Shown piece by piece: positions 28,091 through 37,368 of a stretch of 61,391 bases of DNA (position 1 is the first letter of the stretch; every line of letters begins with the position of its first letter). Source of the stretch: Leptolyngbyaceae cyanobacterium MAG.088 (GTDB taxonomy: Bacteria > Cyanobacteriota > Cyanobacteriia > Phormidesmidales > Phormidesmidaceae); the NCBI GenBank assembly GCA_019634055.1, contig JAHQVZ010000048.1:1-61391 (forward strand), in the 5' to 3' direction. Under the pieces are notes generated by a model. It worked only from the letters and a program-made list of their open reading frames with translations, was not told the DNA's origin and searched no databases. Position numbers and translations under genes: made by a program.

Positions 28091-28471
28091 TTAAGACCCA
28101 CATTTCAGGACAACAGTCTCTTTAAACTGTTGTTGTAAGGCTGTTAGTTTCTCTGCACCAGGGGCCTGACCAAACGGGTTACCCAACTCATCTGGTGTAG
28201 GAATTGTAGTTAGGGTGGTTTGGTCAATATCCGTCAAGACAATCACCTGGGCAATCTTGGTCTGATTGGTCTGACTCTTTTGGTACAAAGCGCCATAGGG
28301 CTGTACTACGGCTGTTTCCCACTGGGCAGGGGGGCAATAGCTTTGGTCGATAATAACGGTCACCTCTGGTACTTGCACCGCATACCGTAACCCCAGGCCC
28401 AAACCACCAAAGGCTAACCAACCAAGACCCAGGATACTCATTAAACGTTTTGTTGGATTGATGTCGGCCAT
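28091..28471 (-). CDS. Small membrane-anchored protein after the VWA lipoprotein
   Basis: This 126-residue protein has one hydrophobic segment at about 10-30 (LMSILGLGWLAFGGLGLGL). A soluble domain of about 95 residues with two cysteines (SYCPP, LKCGS) follows; they may form a disulfide outside the cytoplasm. Its start overlaps the stop of the VWA gene (TAATG), so the two are translated together and probably work together. I know no family for it. Confidence 0.75.
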   Translation of the reverse strand: MADINPTKRLMSILGLGWLAFGGLGLGLRYAVQVPEVTVIIDQSYCPPAQWETAVVQPYGALYQKSQTNQTKIAQVIVLTDIDQTTLTTIPTPDELGNPFGQAPGAEKLTALQQQFKETVVLKCGS

Positions 28472-30222
28472 TACAGATTTACCTGAAATAAGTCCTTAAA
28501 CAAGGTTTGCACATTTTCAGGATTGCCTCGCTTTACCGTCGACTCTCGTAGATCGGCAATGGTCTGCAGCTCTTCCTCATTCACGTTACCGTAGGCGATA
28601 GGATAAAAACGCACATCGCTATAGGCCATAATGTCTTTCACATCACGAAACAGATTTCCCCGATTCACGTCACCGTCAGACAGTAGTAAGAGATAAAAAC
28701 GACCGTTAGGATCGCTGGCGCGTTTTTCCATCAGGTCAGCCAGGGCCACCATCACCCCATCGTACAGAGCGGTACCCCCGTCAGCCTGTAGTTGGTCAAT
28801 GGCAGCTAAAAGTTTTTTCTGTTGCAGTTCATCGTAGGGGGTAAGTTCCAAGCGTCTTACCGGCTGGTTAGAAAAAGTCACCAGACCCACCTGGTTTCCC
28901 TGGTTAATCTGCTGACTGGCAACCCGTAATCCAGCCTGGACTGCCTGCAGAGGCTCACCATCCATAGACCCACTAGTATCAATTACCATTTCTAGATAGA
29001 CGGTGCGACCACTGTCTTTATTGATTTTCCAACTTGATTGGGCGGCCAATAATGTCTCTCCATCGGGAATTGGCGGATGGGTGGCTTTGAGGTAGTCGGT
29101 CTCTATAAACCCTTGATTTTTAGCCAGTGTTACCATCTCAGGAGACTGGGCAAAGGCGGCAAATTTCTTTAGAGCTGCAGCCGTTTCAGGGGTATTCCAA
29201 TCAAAGCCTACCAGCGGGTTGTTATGGGGAATGCCAAAGGGAATAAACTCGGTAGATTCAAACCCAGCGACCTGTTTTAGAGCCTGGTAGTTTTGATATT
29301 CGAGAGGGAACGCCTGTAGCTTAGTTTGGTCTCTCAAAAAGAGTTCTTGTAGTTCCAGAGTGGTTGGTGTGGTAATCAATACCTGCGATTGGAACTGGTC
29401 AAAAACAGATTTTACTTGAGGGGTTTGTAGCTCAGCTGTCGTCAAGCCACCCCCGTCTTTTTGATGGCCTGCCGCACGCCAGTAGAGGGTATACAGTAAG
29501 TTCAGCGCCGTAGAACTTTTGTAGGGATTAGGATAAGCAACGCTTACCTGACCAGCGGCAATGGCGTTAAGTAAACTGTCAAAGGTGACCGCTCCACTAC
29601 TCTGGAGCTGTTGGTATACCTCGCTAGGCACAACCCACCCAGCGGTATTAGCCACGAGACGCTCAGCGATAGGGGTCACCTGAATACCCTGACTTTTGAT
29701 CATGGACACCCACAGATCATTGGAGGGACTATAGCCGGTGGGCTGTACAACACCTGCACCAATCAGCCGAGCAGCTGTACCGGAGGCGATTTTACGAATA
29801 CCTACCTGAATGACATTACCAGAACTGCTTTTTTCTTGGCGTTGGTTAAAGGCGTCTGCCACTTCCACTAACCAACGTTCATTTTGTCGATCAATGTTGG
29901 CTTTCTCTGAGGAGCTATAGATTTCTAAGTAAACCTGGTTGGCCTGGGGTGAGGCTCCGTAGAGAGGGAAATCGTCAATCTTAGGCAGCGGTTCTTCAAT
30001 TTGATCAACGGTATAACGACTGGCTAATTGATCAGATACTAAATCACTGACCACATTTATCCGAGGTAAAATTCGCTTGTTTAGAGCAGTCTGGGCGGTC
30101 TCTAGCGAATCGACTGATGTTTGACAGCCGCCTAAAAAACTGAGGCTAAGGGTAAAAATCAGCCCTGTAATTAGGCTGAGTAACTGACGGTGACGTCGAT
30201 TGGGTATCAATTTTTTGAACAT
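28471..30222 (-). CDS. Lipoprotein combining a solute-binding domain and a von Willebrand A domain
   Basis: With ATG 30222 the protein has 583 residues; the frame opens at TTG 30264. Residues 1-33 are a lipoprotein signal ending FLGGC (C33). About 70-375 looks like a periplasmic solute-binding domain (PYKSSTALNLLYTLYW, AFPLEYQNYQAL). About 405-583 is a VWA domain with the full MIDAS metal site DTSGS at 415-419 and GGTALYDG further on. Proteins of this layout are found in cyanobacteria and actinobacteria, without a firm role that I know. It is translationally coupled to the small downstream membrane protein. I infer a cell-surface metal-dependent adhesion or scaffold role. Confidence 0.88.
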   Translation of the reverse strand: MFKKLIPNRRHRQLLSLITGLIFTLSLSFLGGCQTSVDSLETAQTALNKRILPRINVVSDLVSDQLASRYTVDQIEEPLPKIDDFPLYGASPQANQVYLEIYSSSEKANIDRQNERWLVEVADAFNQRQEKSSSGNVIQVGIRKIASGTAARLIGAGVVQPTGYSPSNDLWVSMIKSQGIQVTPIAERLVANTAGWVVPSEVYQQLQSSGAVTFDSLLNAIAAGQVSVAYPNPYKSSTALNLLYTLYWRAAGHQKDGGGLTTAELQTPQVKSVFDQFQSQVLITTPTTLELQELFLRDQTKLQAFPLEYQNYQALKQVAGFESTEFIPFGIPHNNPLVGFDWNTPETAAALKKFAAFAQSPEMVTLAKNQGFIETDYLKATHPPIPDGETLLAAQSSWKINKDSGRTVYLEMVIDTSGSMDGEPLQAVQAGLRVASQQINQGNQVGLVTFSNQPVRRLELTPYDELQQKKLLAAIDQLQADGGTALYDGVMVALADLMEKRASDPNGRFYLLLLSDGDVNRGNLFRDVKDIMAYSDVRFYPIAYGNVNEEELQTIADLRESTVKRGNPENVQTLFKDLFQVNL

Positions 30223-30415
30223 CGATAGGATAGAAAGCGGTTGAAAATGTGGTCGGGGTTCCAATGCTCTGCAGGCCGTGTTGTTATTTTCTCTTGTTTG
30301 GAGAACGCAAGAGATACTTACCAGGAGGATGGGCTGAATACAGGCGACGTCTTAGCCATGATAGGGGTGAGACAGTTATTTTGAGGCCTAATCGCCTTAG
30401 TTCTGGGATTTTGCA

Positions 30416-31048
30416 CTAAGTTTCTAGAATCTCTTTGTTGGCGGCGATTAATGTCTCTAAACGCTGGGGGAAGGAGGTGTCTCCCTGGGTGAGACTTGCC
30501 AGGGCTACCTGGTCCTGTAGCTGCTGTAGTTGATGGTGAGTTTGCTCCATGCGATCGCAACTTTGCTGTAGCTGCTTTTTAGCCATTTGCTGGTAAGCGG
30601 GGGTTTGGATTTGGGCTTGTACCTGGAGGCCATCGGCTACCTGCTGGGCCAAATCCACCACGGTGTATAGTGCTTCGAGTAGTTCGGGCCGCAGGGTGGG
30701 TTCGAGATCGCAAATATGTGTAGCAAATGCTTGGGATTGTAATGCCCAGTCTTTTACAGGTTGCCAGGTGCGATAGCTAGCTTGGGCGACCTGCGCTTGA
30801 ATCGTATCAATCTGCCGTTGAAAGCTATTGATATTTAGCAGGTCGGTGTGCTCATGCTCTTTTAATGGCGGTAATCGATAGCCCGTTATCCAGCTACCGG
30901 CCATGGCCATGGCCACAACACCCCCGCCAATCCAGACTAACGGGCGATTACCGGCAAAGGCAATCAGCAAACCATACCCAAACGCTATACCCAAGAGCAA
31001 TAAATAGGTCTGAGGGTGTCGTCCCAAGGCTGGCCAATTGATTGGCAT
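30416..31048 (-). CDS. Two-span membrane protein with a cytosolic coiled-coil tail
   Basis: Start ATG 31048 (MPINW) is chosen because GGAGG lies 8 bases upstream; longer starts at 31063 and 31117 lack one. The protein has 210 residues, two close hydrophobic segments (about 12-30 and 34-50), then about 130 residues of Gln/Leu-rich helix that should form coiled coils (MEQTHHQLQQLQDQVALA). It lies 193 bases upstream of the VWA gene on the same strand and may belong to its transcript. I do not recognise the family. Confidence 0.7.
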   Translation of the reverse strand: MPINWPALGRHPQTYLLLLGIAFGYGLLIAFAGNRPLVWIGGGVVAMAMAGSWITGYRLPPLKEHEHTDLLNINSFQRQIDTIQAQVAQASYRTWQPVKDWALQSQAFATHICDLEPTLRPELLEALYTVVDLAQQVADGLQVQAQIQTPAYQQMAKKQLQQSCDRMEQTHHQLQQLQDQVALASLTQGDTSFPQRLETLIAANKEILET

Positions 31049-31987
31049 AGAGTGTGCCTCCATACGCTTTAGCAAAAAAGCCCCAAAGTCATACTGTCTA
31101 AAGTATGTTTTTATCAATGTGACTTTATCAATGGTAGTAGAAGGCGTTACTGATCAGGCATAGAAAGAAAAATCAACAGACCATTCCCAAGCGGCATTCA
31201 AAGGAATTCATCTGTTGATCCGTGCAGCCTTGAAGCCCCCGTTGTGAAATCCCGATATCACCTGAATCAATGTCACTTGCTCAATGGTTTTGAAAGGGTG
31301 CATTGCCATAGGCCATACAACCATTATCGGGGATGTTATTTGGTAGATGCTAAGAACAGGCATAGCCTATAAAGGCTCAACCGGGGGGCATCGGCTGGTG
31401 ATAACTCACCGGCTTGACTGGCTAGTTATATATACGGTACTGCTAGAAATGGTTATGCAGTTGCTAACCTGAGTTAGGAATCTCATCAATTCTGACTGCT
31501 GAGCAAAGGTGCAAGCTATGCTGATAGCCTCTCCAGTCTTGTGTGAAGAGCGGCTTGGCATTGACTATACCTTAAACTTTCGGCAATAACCTACGGCCTG
31601 GACCCTATACGCAAGCTATATATTTTTCAGACACTGCCCTAGTGGCATACTGCCACGCTCTAACGTTTGAGCCCCCCTCAATGTACATTCAGTTCCTGAA
31701 CAATTAGAACTGATGTATTGCGCTCAAAAATGAACTCGCTGTAATCGGCTAAATCGTCTATTCCAATCATTGACAGCCCAATTTCTGCGGCTATCCATAC
31801 TAAAAACTTGCATCCGGCAAATCGCCATCGACTATTCATACTGATTTCCTAGGTCGACAATTGCATCGTAGGCAAGCGGCCAATTAGGAAAGTCATAACG
31901 ACGGTTATAAGTTCAATAGCATTGATGAATGCCAAAATAAGCTCAAGCTCAAGCGCTTTATGATAGAGACGCCTATCGGATTTCTAT
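31049..31987. other. Intergenic region of 939 bases, the largest in the window
   Basis: It separates the coiled-coil membrane gene (minus) from the solute-binding gene (plus). The only supportable gene in it is the 53-residue frame at 31678-31839. A stable hairpin, GCTGGTGA-TAAC-TCACCGGC, lies at about 31393-31412 without a T-run, so it could belong to a structured RNA. No tRNA, known riboswitch or repeat is recognisable. Both flanking promoters must be in here, but I cannot place them. Confidence 0.4.
31678..31839 (-). CDS. Very small protein, 53 residues, unknown function
   Basis: ATG 31839-31837 is preceded at proper distance by AGGA (in CCTAGGAAATCAGT), and the frame reads to TGA at 31680-31678. 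The start MNSRWRFAGCKFLVWIAAE and the later LADYSEFIFER have the look of a genuine protein: one hydrophobic helix, then an acidic amphipathic part. I believe similar short sequences with ADYSEF occur in other cyanobacteria, but this is memory, not a search. It stands alone in a long gap. Confidence 0.5.
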   Translation of the reverse strand: MNSRWRFAGCKFLVWIAAEIGLSMIGIDDLADYSEFIFERNTSVLIVQELNVH

Positions 31988-33310
31988 ATGAACGTGCCTA
32001 GACGTCTAATCAGACGATGGTTTAACCCCTTCAAACTATTGATTCTGGCCTTAGTGGCGCAGGTGGTGTGCCTACTGCTATGGGGGCTGACCTGGCCGAT
32101 CGAACTCTCATTTGTGGTTCCCCAAGATGAAGTGCAGCCTTGGGAAGCGGTCATTACTGACTTTGAAAAGGACCATCCCAAAATTCATATTACGTTAGTC
32201 ACTGATCCAGAAGCGGGCTATACCACTGACGAACGTAAAGCCATCTATACAGCCGATTTTCAGGCAAATGTGGCTAAGTTTGACTTAGTGTATATGGATA
32301 TTGTCTGGCCGCTGCAGTTTGCCGGTCATCTCAAGGATTTGAACCGCTATATTGCCCAAGACAACGATGTCGATACCTCAGACTTTTTACTGAGTGAATT
32401 GGAGGCTGGGCAACTAGATAACAAGCTATATCGTCTGCCGATGCGCGCAGATGTGGGGTTACTCTACTATCGCCAAGATTTACTCCAAGAGGCAGGGCTG
32501 ACACTACCAAAAACGTTCGATGAGTTAACCCAAGTGGTTAAGGATCTAAAAGCGCGGACAAAAGATACAGATCTAGAGGTATCAGCGGGCTATTTATGGC
32601 AAGGAAATCGCTATGAGGGATTGGTGGCTAATTTTGTCGAGATTCTGGAAACTATGGGTGAAACGTGGATTGATCCAGAGAGCTTAGAGGTCGGTTTAGA
32701 TACCCCACAGGCTATTGAAGCTGCCGAACTGTTAAAAAAATTGATTCAAGATAATATTTCTCCCACTGAAGTCATTACCTACAGAGAGAAGGAATCACTA
32801 GAACGGTTTAAGGAGGGCCAAGCGATCTTCCTACGGGGTTGGCCTTACTTTTGGACTGATTTGCAGGATTCAGAGCTGAGTGATAAGGTTGCGATCGCTC
32901 TACCCTTTTCCGTTCACAATAGTCCTGGCATAGGCTGTCGCGGTGGCTGGGGGTTTGGTATTCCTAAAAATGCTTCTCACCCTCATGAAGCCTGGGAAGC
33001 TATCAAATATTTCACCAGTGAAAAGGCCCAAAAGCAATTCGTGCTCGAATCTGGCTATCTACCCAGTCGCTCTGCTCTATTTAAAGACCCAGAGATTGAG
33101 GCGGCATATCCACAAATGCCTTTACTGCTGGAATATCTCGAAAAATCATCCATTTTTCGCCCCTTCATTGAACAGTACGGAGAAGTCTCAGAAATTTTGC
33201 AAAATGCCTTGAGCGATGTGTTGAGCGGTCAGCAATTACCAGCTGCCGCTATGCAAGAGGCCCAAGCTAAGACGGAAGAATTGCTACGGCCTCTATCTCA
33301 GGGGGGATAA
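31988..33310 (+). CDS. Family 1 extracellular solute-binding protein, sugar type, no transporter nearby
   Basis: This 440-residue protein has an N-terminal hydrophobic signal or anchor (about 12-38, no lipobox). It then has the family 1 binding-protein pattern: DFEKDHPKIHITLV, LYYRQDLLQEAGLTLPKTFDEL, GWPYFWTDLQD and a C-terminal AWEAIKYFTSEKAQ. These proteins usually deliver sugars to an ABC importer. No permease or ATPase gene is in the window, so it must pair with a distant transporter or serve as a sensor. The last 44 bases overlap the convergent kinase gene. Confidence 0.88.
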   Translation: MNVPRRLIRRWFNPFKLLILALVAQVVCLLLWGLTWPIELSFVVPQDEVQPWEAVITDFEKDHPKIHITLVTDPEAGYTTDERKAIYTADFQANVAKFDLVYMDIVWPLQFAGHLKDLNRYIAQDNDVDTSDFLLSELEAGQLDNKLYRLPMRADVGLLYYRQDLLQEAGLTLPKTFDELTQVVKDLKARTKDTDLEVSAGYLWQGNRYEGLVANFVEILETMGETWIDPESLEVGLDTPQAIEAAELLKKLIQDNISPTEVITYREKESLERFKEGQAIFLRGWPYFWTDLQDSELSDKVAIALPFSVHNSPGIGCRGGWGFGIPKNASHPHEAWEAIKYFTSEKAQKQFVLESGYLPSRSALFKDPEIEAAYPQMPLLLEYLEKSSIFRPFIEQYGEVSEILQNALSDVLSGQQLPAAAMQEAQAKTEELLRPLSQGG

Positions 33311-34328
33311 GGGATTCTTCCGTCAGGCGCTGGTGAGTGGCCCACCACTGCCAACCCACTAATAGTTGTAACAGCAACAATCCAATGTTAGCTGCAATCA
33401 TGAGGCGCATTGGTGCTTTCTCATTAATAGGTCGGGTGGATTTTGTGGACGGTTTGGTCAGCCGTTCTAGCAATGCTTCAGCATTGAGGGGACGCTGCCC
33501 CGGAAAGGGGGCCATCATGTCATCTAGCAGCTGGGCAAACCAGTCATCGATGGGAGTCGTTGTCTGATCTTGCCAGGTGAGCCTGCCAGTGGTGTCATCT
33601 TCTGGTAAATCGATGGGGTGTTGGCCAGTGAGTAAATATACAAATGAACGTCCCAGGGCATAAAAGTCAGATTGGGGCACTGCTCGACCATTAATTTGCT
33701 CTAGCGGGGTATACCCCGGTGAGACAACACTGGTAATATCCCGTTGACCCGCAACTTTAGCAAAGTAGGTATTAGTCATGGGGCGCACGGTGCCAAAGTC
33801 TACCAGGGCCAACTGACCTGTAGAGCGCAACATGATGTTAGAGAGCTTAATGTCACGGTGAAACAGTTCTTCTTTATGGAGCTGAGCTAACAAGTCCACT
33901 AGCTGCTTCATCCATGCCATAGCGGTGGTTTGGTCCATGGGGCCATGTTGTTGTAGCCATTCATCGAGATTGATGCCCTGGATTTTCTCCATTACCAGGC
34001 AGTAGAGCGGTCGGCCATCAATCTCTAGAGAGAAATAACCATCGGCATCTACCTGTGGAATGCCAGCATGTTTGAGTGTTTGTAACGTTGTCGCTTCGCG
34101 TTCGAATAGAGGTTGGAGGATTTTCTTTTTGAGTACTTTGAGCACTTTGGTCTGCCCCTGGTCATCAATTTCAAATATTTCCGAGGGTTCCCATTCATCA
34201 AGTTCTCGCAAGGGGCGCAGCAGCCGATAGCGCCCTTCTACTAATAGGGGGGTCTGACAAGACTTGCAGTGGGACAGTCCGTCTGGGTTATTGCGGTGGC
34301 CACATCGAGGATTAATGCAATAGCTCAT
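33267..34328 (-). CDS. Zinc-ribbon Ser/Thr protein kinase with C-terminal membrane anchor
   Basis: This 353-residue protein has a four-cysteine ribbon (C4, C9, C21, C24) at the N-terminus, then a Hanks-type kinase at about 32-285. All catalytic residues are present: K64, E78, H157-R-D159-x-K161, N164 and D177-F-G. A single hydrophobic helix at about 308-328 leaves a short exported tail. This 4-Cys kinase type is common in cyanobacteria. It lies 20 bases downstream of the NB-ARC-type gene, so the two form an operon. It overlaps the solute-binding gene tail-to-tail by 44 bases. Targets are unknown. Confidence 0.93.
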   Translation of the reverse strand: MSYCINPRCGHRNNPDGLSHCKSCQTPLLVEGRYRLLRPLRELDEWEPSEIFEIDDQGQTKVLKVLKKKILQPLFEREATTLQTLKHAGIPQVDADGYFSLEIDGRPLYCLVMEKIQGINLDEWLQQHGPMDQTTAMAWMKQLVDLLAQLHKEELFHRDIKLSNIMLRSTGQLALVDFGTVRPMTNTYFAKVAGQRDITSVVSPGYTPLEQINGRAVPQSDFYALGRSFVYLLTGQHPIDLPEDDTTGRLTWQDQTTTPIDDWFAQLLDDMMAPFPGQRPLNAEALLERLTKPSTKSTRPINEKAPMRLMIAANIGLLLLQLLVGWQWWATHQRLTEESLIPPEIEAVAILPS

Positions 34329-34348
34329 GGTGATTAAGGACGGTCCAA

Positions 34349-35656
34349 TTAGGGCAACTGCTCTCGCACATATTCCATCACCACAGGGATTAGAGTAAAC
34401 CCAGCCGGACTTTTTTCAATCAGAGATTTGCTGCGCAGGGCACTGATAGCGGCTAAACAATCAGGGTGTTGAATTTCTTCAATGGACATGGGTTCAGCCT
34501 TTGCGGCGAGCTGTCCCAAAATATCTTGTTCAGCCATCGATAATCGATCATATTGCTGATCAATCAGGTATTTGATATCGCCAAATATAGTGATTTTCTG
34601 CTTCAGGAAGCGATCTACATCCCCATCAAATAGCTCTTGAATAGTCATGGCGACAATTCTGAGCATCAATGGGTTACCCCGGTACTGATTGATCAGTCTT
34701 TTCCACTGAGATCTCCCTGAGTCTGGTAACCGCTCTGCAACTAACAGCTTCGCTGCATTGTCATAGTCAAGCCCTCCTAGCTCTAAACAACGGACAGAAC
34801 TATTGGCTGCCCTAGTGCCTGCTAAATCTCGATTTCGTTCACGACTGGTGACCACAATGCAGCTTTGATGAGGTTGTTCTCCTAAGCGCTTTAGCAGTTC
34901 GCGGTAGTTGCCGTAGTCTGGCGCATATTCGCTCACCAAACTGCCACTGCTTAAAATGCTTTCGAGATTGTCGAGTACCACTAAACAACGATGGTCTCGC
35001 AAATAGGACATGAGGGCACTGAGCTGGTCATACCATTCATCTGAATGGGGTTGGACCTCATCAGGCAGCTGATTTAGCCACTGGTCTAACACATTATTGA
35101 GGGCGGGTTGATGTCTTAGAGATTGCCAGATAACGCCGTCAAATGAGTTTTGTACTGCTTTGGCTAGCGTGATGGCCAGGGATGTTTTGCCCATGCCTGC
35201 TGGACCAATAATGGAAATAAATCGACAGGTGGATGTGCCTAACATCCATTGTTGGAGCTGATCGAGCTCGACTTGACGACCGTAGAGAACAGGTACATCA
35301 GGCATTTGAGCCCAGTTGATGGCGATGCGAGTCGAGCGGTAACCGGCGGCTTCTAGCCAATTGGCCACATCTCGCCAGCTGTCTAAGGCGTTGCGATCGC
35401 GCCCAGTTAGCGCCTCTACATATCGATAAATGCCCTTACTTAAGGTGACCTTGGTGGTATCAGCCCCGGTGACCCGTTGTTCAGCAATATCTGAGGGACT
35501 ATAGCCTAACAGTAAGCCCCGTAACAGCTCTTGTTCGGTGGGGGTTAATGTCGAAGAATTAGACACCACATCACGCTTTGCCCGACCCAGATCGCCATAG
35601 AGCTGGTCTAAATTCCACTGGTTGCCAGCCTCTGCAAATTGTTGAACTGTACTCAT
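34349..35656 (-). CDS. HTH plus NB-ARC/STAND-type ATPase
   Basis: With ATG 35656 (MSTVQQFAEAG) the protein has 435 residues. The N-terminal 85 residues include a helix-turn-helix-like stretch (LTPTEQELLRGLLLGYSPSD), similar to the N-terminus of cyanobacterial NB-ARC/WD40 proteins. The ATPase has GPAGMGKTS (about 151-159), CLVVLDNLES as Walker B, CIVVTSRER and GNPLMLRIV. A winged-helix part follows at about 360-435. No WD40 or TPR repeats follow, so the sensor part is missing compared with large STAND proteins. The coupled kinase downstream may be its output. STAND proteins act as signalling or defence switches; this role here is inference. Confidence 0.85.
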   Translation of the reverse strand: MSTVQQFAEAGNQWNLDQLYGDLGRAKRDVVSNSSTLTPTEQELLRGLLLGYSPSDIAEQRVTGADTTKVTLSKGIYRYVEALTGRDRNALDSWRDVANWLEAAGYRSTRIAINWAQMPDVPVLYGRQVELDQLQQWMLGTSTCRFISIIGPAGMGKTSLAITLAKAVQNSFDGVIWQSLRHQPALNNVLDQWLNQLPDEVQPHSDEWYDQLSALMSYLRDHRCLVVLDNLESILSSGSLVSEYAPDYGNYRELLKRLGEQPHQSCIVVTSRERNRDLAGTRAANSSVRCLELGGLDYDNAAKLLVAERLPDSGRSQWKRLINQYRGNPLMLRIVAMTIQELFDGDVDRFLKQKITIFGDIKYLIDQQYDRLSMAEQDILGQLAAKAEPMSIEEIQHPDCLAAISALRSKSLIEKSPAGFTLIPVVMEYVREQLP

Positions 35657-36303
35657 GGGCAACGGTAACGTTCAGAACCACATGCAGCAATGACCTAGCG
35701 CAGGTGCCTAGAACGTTGCTGCGATCACGCCTATCTTAACTGATTGGTTTAGAACCAACCCATAACCCAATGGCTAACGTTCCATAGACCTTGCCTAACG
35801 TTCAGTGTCTCTAATCTGTAAAGGTCACATTTGTTACCTCAGTTCCTGGTGCAATACCTCAGCCTTAAACCACCTTAGGCAACGTAATGGTCAACATTTT
35901 ACACAGGTACTATTTGTTTATATCGCCCCCAATGTTTCCAATTCTTAGCTGGTCGATGCTAGTGTTGGCCAATTCAAATTCTGCCCTGTCGCTCTTGCCT
36001 AGGGACGTTATCCATGCAGCTTTTCAGCGCCAGCAGCCGTATCGATACATGTCTGGAGATACCGTAGATACCTCTAAAAAGATAGAGCTATTGGCAGACG
36101 TTACTGTGCTCGGTGCCCGTTAAAACAATTGTTTAGTGTGAGGATCGCGATATTGTTTGTCTGTCACTGTATTAGATTAATCAAGCCAGGCCTCAACAAC
36201 ATAATGCTATCGGATTCATAACCTATTTCATAACTCGGGGCAGAGACTAGCTAACCATAGCTGCCCATATTCTGAGGTTATATACCCCCAGAGGAATGAG
36301 CTT
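35657..36303. other. Divergent intergenic region of 647 bases with one doubtful small frame
   Basis: It separates the NB-ARC/kinase operon (minus) from the DUF2207 gene (plus). AACGTT recurs at about 35669, 35712, 35776 and 35799 close to the minus-strand operon, a possible operator cluster. The only frame is 35887-36123. GAGG at about 36290 serves the DUF2207 gene. Confidence 0.4.
35887..36123 (+). CDS. Doubtful small exported protein, 78 residues
   Basis: ATG 35887 has only a weak AGG upstream. Residues about 8-33 are hydrophobic and could be a signal peptide, followed by a polar tail with DTVDTSKKIELLADVTV. Nothing recognisable is present. It lies between two divergent transcription units, and its expression is unproved. 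Confidence 0.25.
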   Translation: MVNILHRYYLFISPPMFPILSWSMLVLANSNSALSLLPRDVIHAAFQRQQPYRYMSGDTVDTSKKIELLADVTVLGAR

Positions 36304-37368
36304 ATGAATGCCCTCAAACAGATAACTGGTTGGCGATTGTTGACTGCCCTTTTTTCCTGTTGTCTCTGTCTCACCATTGGGTTGAATCAGACAGGTAGAT
36401 TAGCCCAAGCCGCCTCTCCCTTCTTTTGGGACTCCATCAATGTAGATATGACCTTGGAGGCCAATGGTGATTTATTAGTCACAGAAACTCAAAAATATGT
36501 GTTTACTGCCAACCACACCCGTGAACGATATCGCTATATTCCATTGGATGGCATTGATAGCATCACGGATGTTGCAGTCTATGAAAACAATGAGCCTTTA
36601 GCCGTTGAAACTGGAGAACGTGGCAAGAATTATTGGATTCGGTGGCAGCATCGCTTAAATGCGCCTGAAGCCCATACCTTTAAAATTCAGTATCGGGTTG
36701 TTGGCGGTATTCAGGTAAAGGGTAATCGGAGCCAGCTGTATTGGAATGCTCTCTTTCCTGAACGTAGTGCCCCGATCAATACAGGTAAGGTGACATTGCA
36801 GGTACCAGAAAATCTAGCTGGGAAGATAACGAGTTTTCGAGGTGAAGGGGTGGCGAGTCGCGATCGCAAACTCAACTTCAACACCTTTGAATTTGCGCTC
36901 AATGGTCCCCTAGCACCTCAACAGGCTTTAAATATCCGAGTCAAGTTTCCGAGCAATATTCTAACGCTTTCACAGCCCCAGACAGCCTATTGGAGCGCTA
37001 AAAAATCACCCCTGGCCTCATTTTTTGCATTGGCGGGTCCGGGGGCAATCATGATGTCAGTTGTTGGTGCCATCGTCACTATTAGAAAGCGTTGTCCTAA
37101 CTGTGGCCAATTATCTTTAAACCGCACCAATCGAGTTGTTAAAGCCGCCACTCGCTATAGCCAGGGTACCAGAGAGGTGAATCATACCTGTCAACGGTGT
37201 AACTACGATCGTCGATTTACTCAAAAGATTTCTCGTAAATCATCTTCATCTTCCAACTCTCATAGTGGTTGGGGTGGCTACGATGGCGGCGGCAGTAGCG
37301 GCGGTAGCAGTGGCTGTGGCGGCGGTGGCTGTGGCGGCGGCGGTGGTGGTTGCGGTGGAGGAGGCTAA
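36304..37368 (+). CDS. DUF2207-type membrane protein with zinc knuckles and a Cys/Gly-rich tail
   Basis: This 354-residue protein has a signal peptide (about 1-38), then a DUF2207-like exported beta domain (about 40-225: VDMTLEANGDLLVTETQKYV, later YRVVGGIQ). A membrane helix follows at about 240-262, then a cytosolic part with two CxxC pairs (CPNCG, CQRCN). The tail of about 40 residues is Ser/Gly, then repeated C-GGGG blocks. Such tails are known in DUF2207/TIGR04222-like proteins; their purpose is unknown. The stop overlaps the next start (TAATG), so it is coupled to the GRDP-like gene. Confidence 0.85.
   Translation: MNALKQITGWRLLTALFSCCLCLTIGLNQTGRLAQAASPFFWDSINVDMTLEANGDLLVTETQKYVFTANHTRERYRYIPLDGIDSITDVAVYENNEPLAVETGERGKNYWIRWQHRLNAPEAHTFKIQYRVVGGIQVKGNRSQLYWNALFPERSAPINTGKVTLQVPENLAGKITSFRGEGVASRDRKLNFNTFEFALNGPLAPQQALNIRVKFPSNILTLSQPQTAYWSAKKSPLASFFALAGPGAIMMSVVGAIVTIRKRCPNCGQLSLNRTNRVVKAATRYSQGTREVNHTCQRCNYDRRFTQKISRKSSSSSNSHSGWGGYDGGGSSGGSSGCGGGGCGGGGGGCGGGG

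Noticed and set aside
31988-33310. Complete sugar ABC transporter locus
   Set aside because: Neither permease nor ATPase genes occur in the window; only the binding protein is present.
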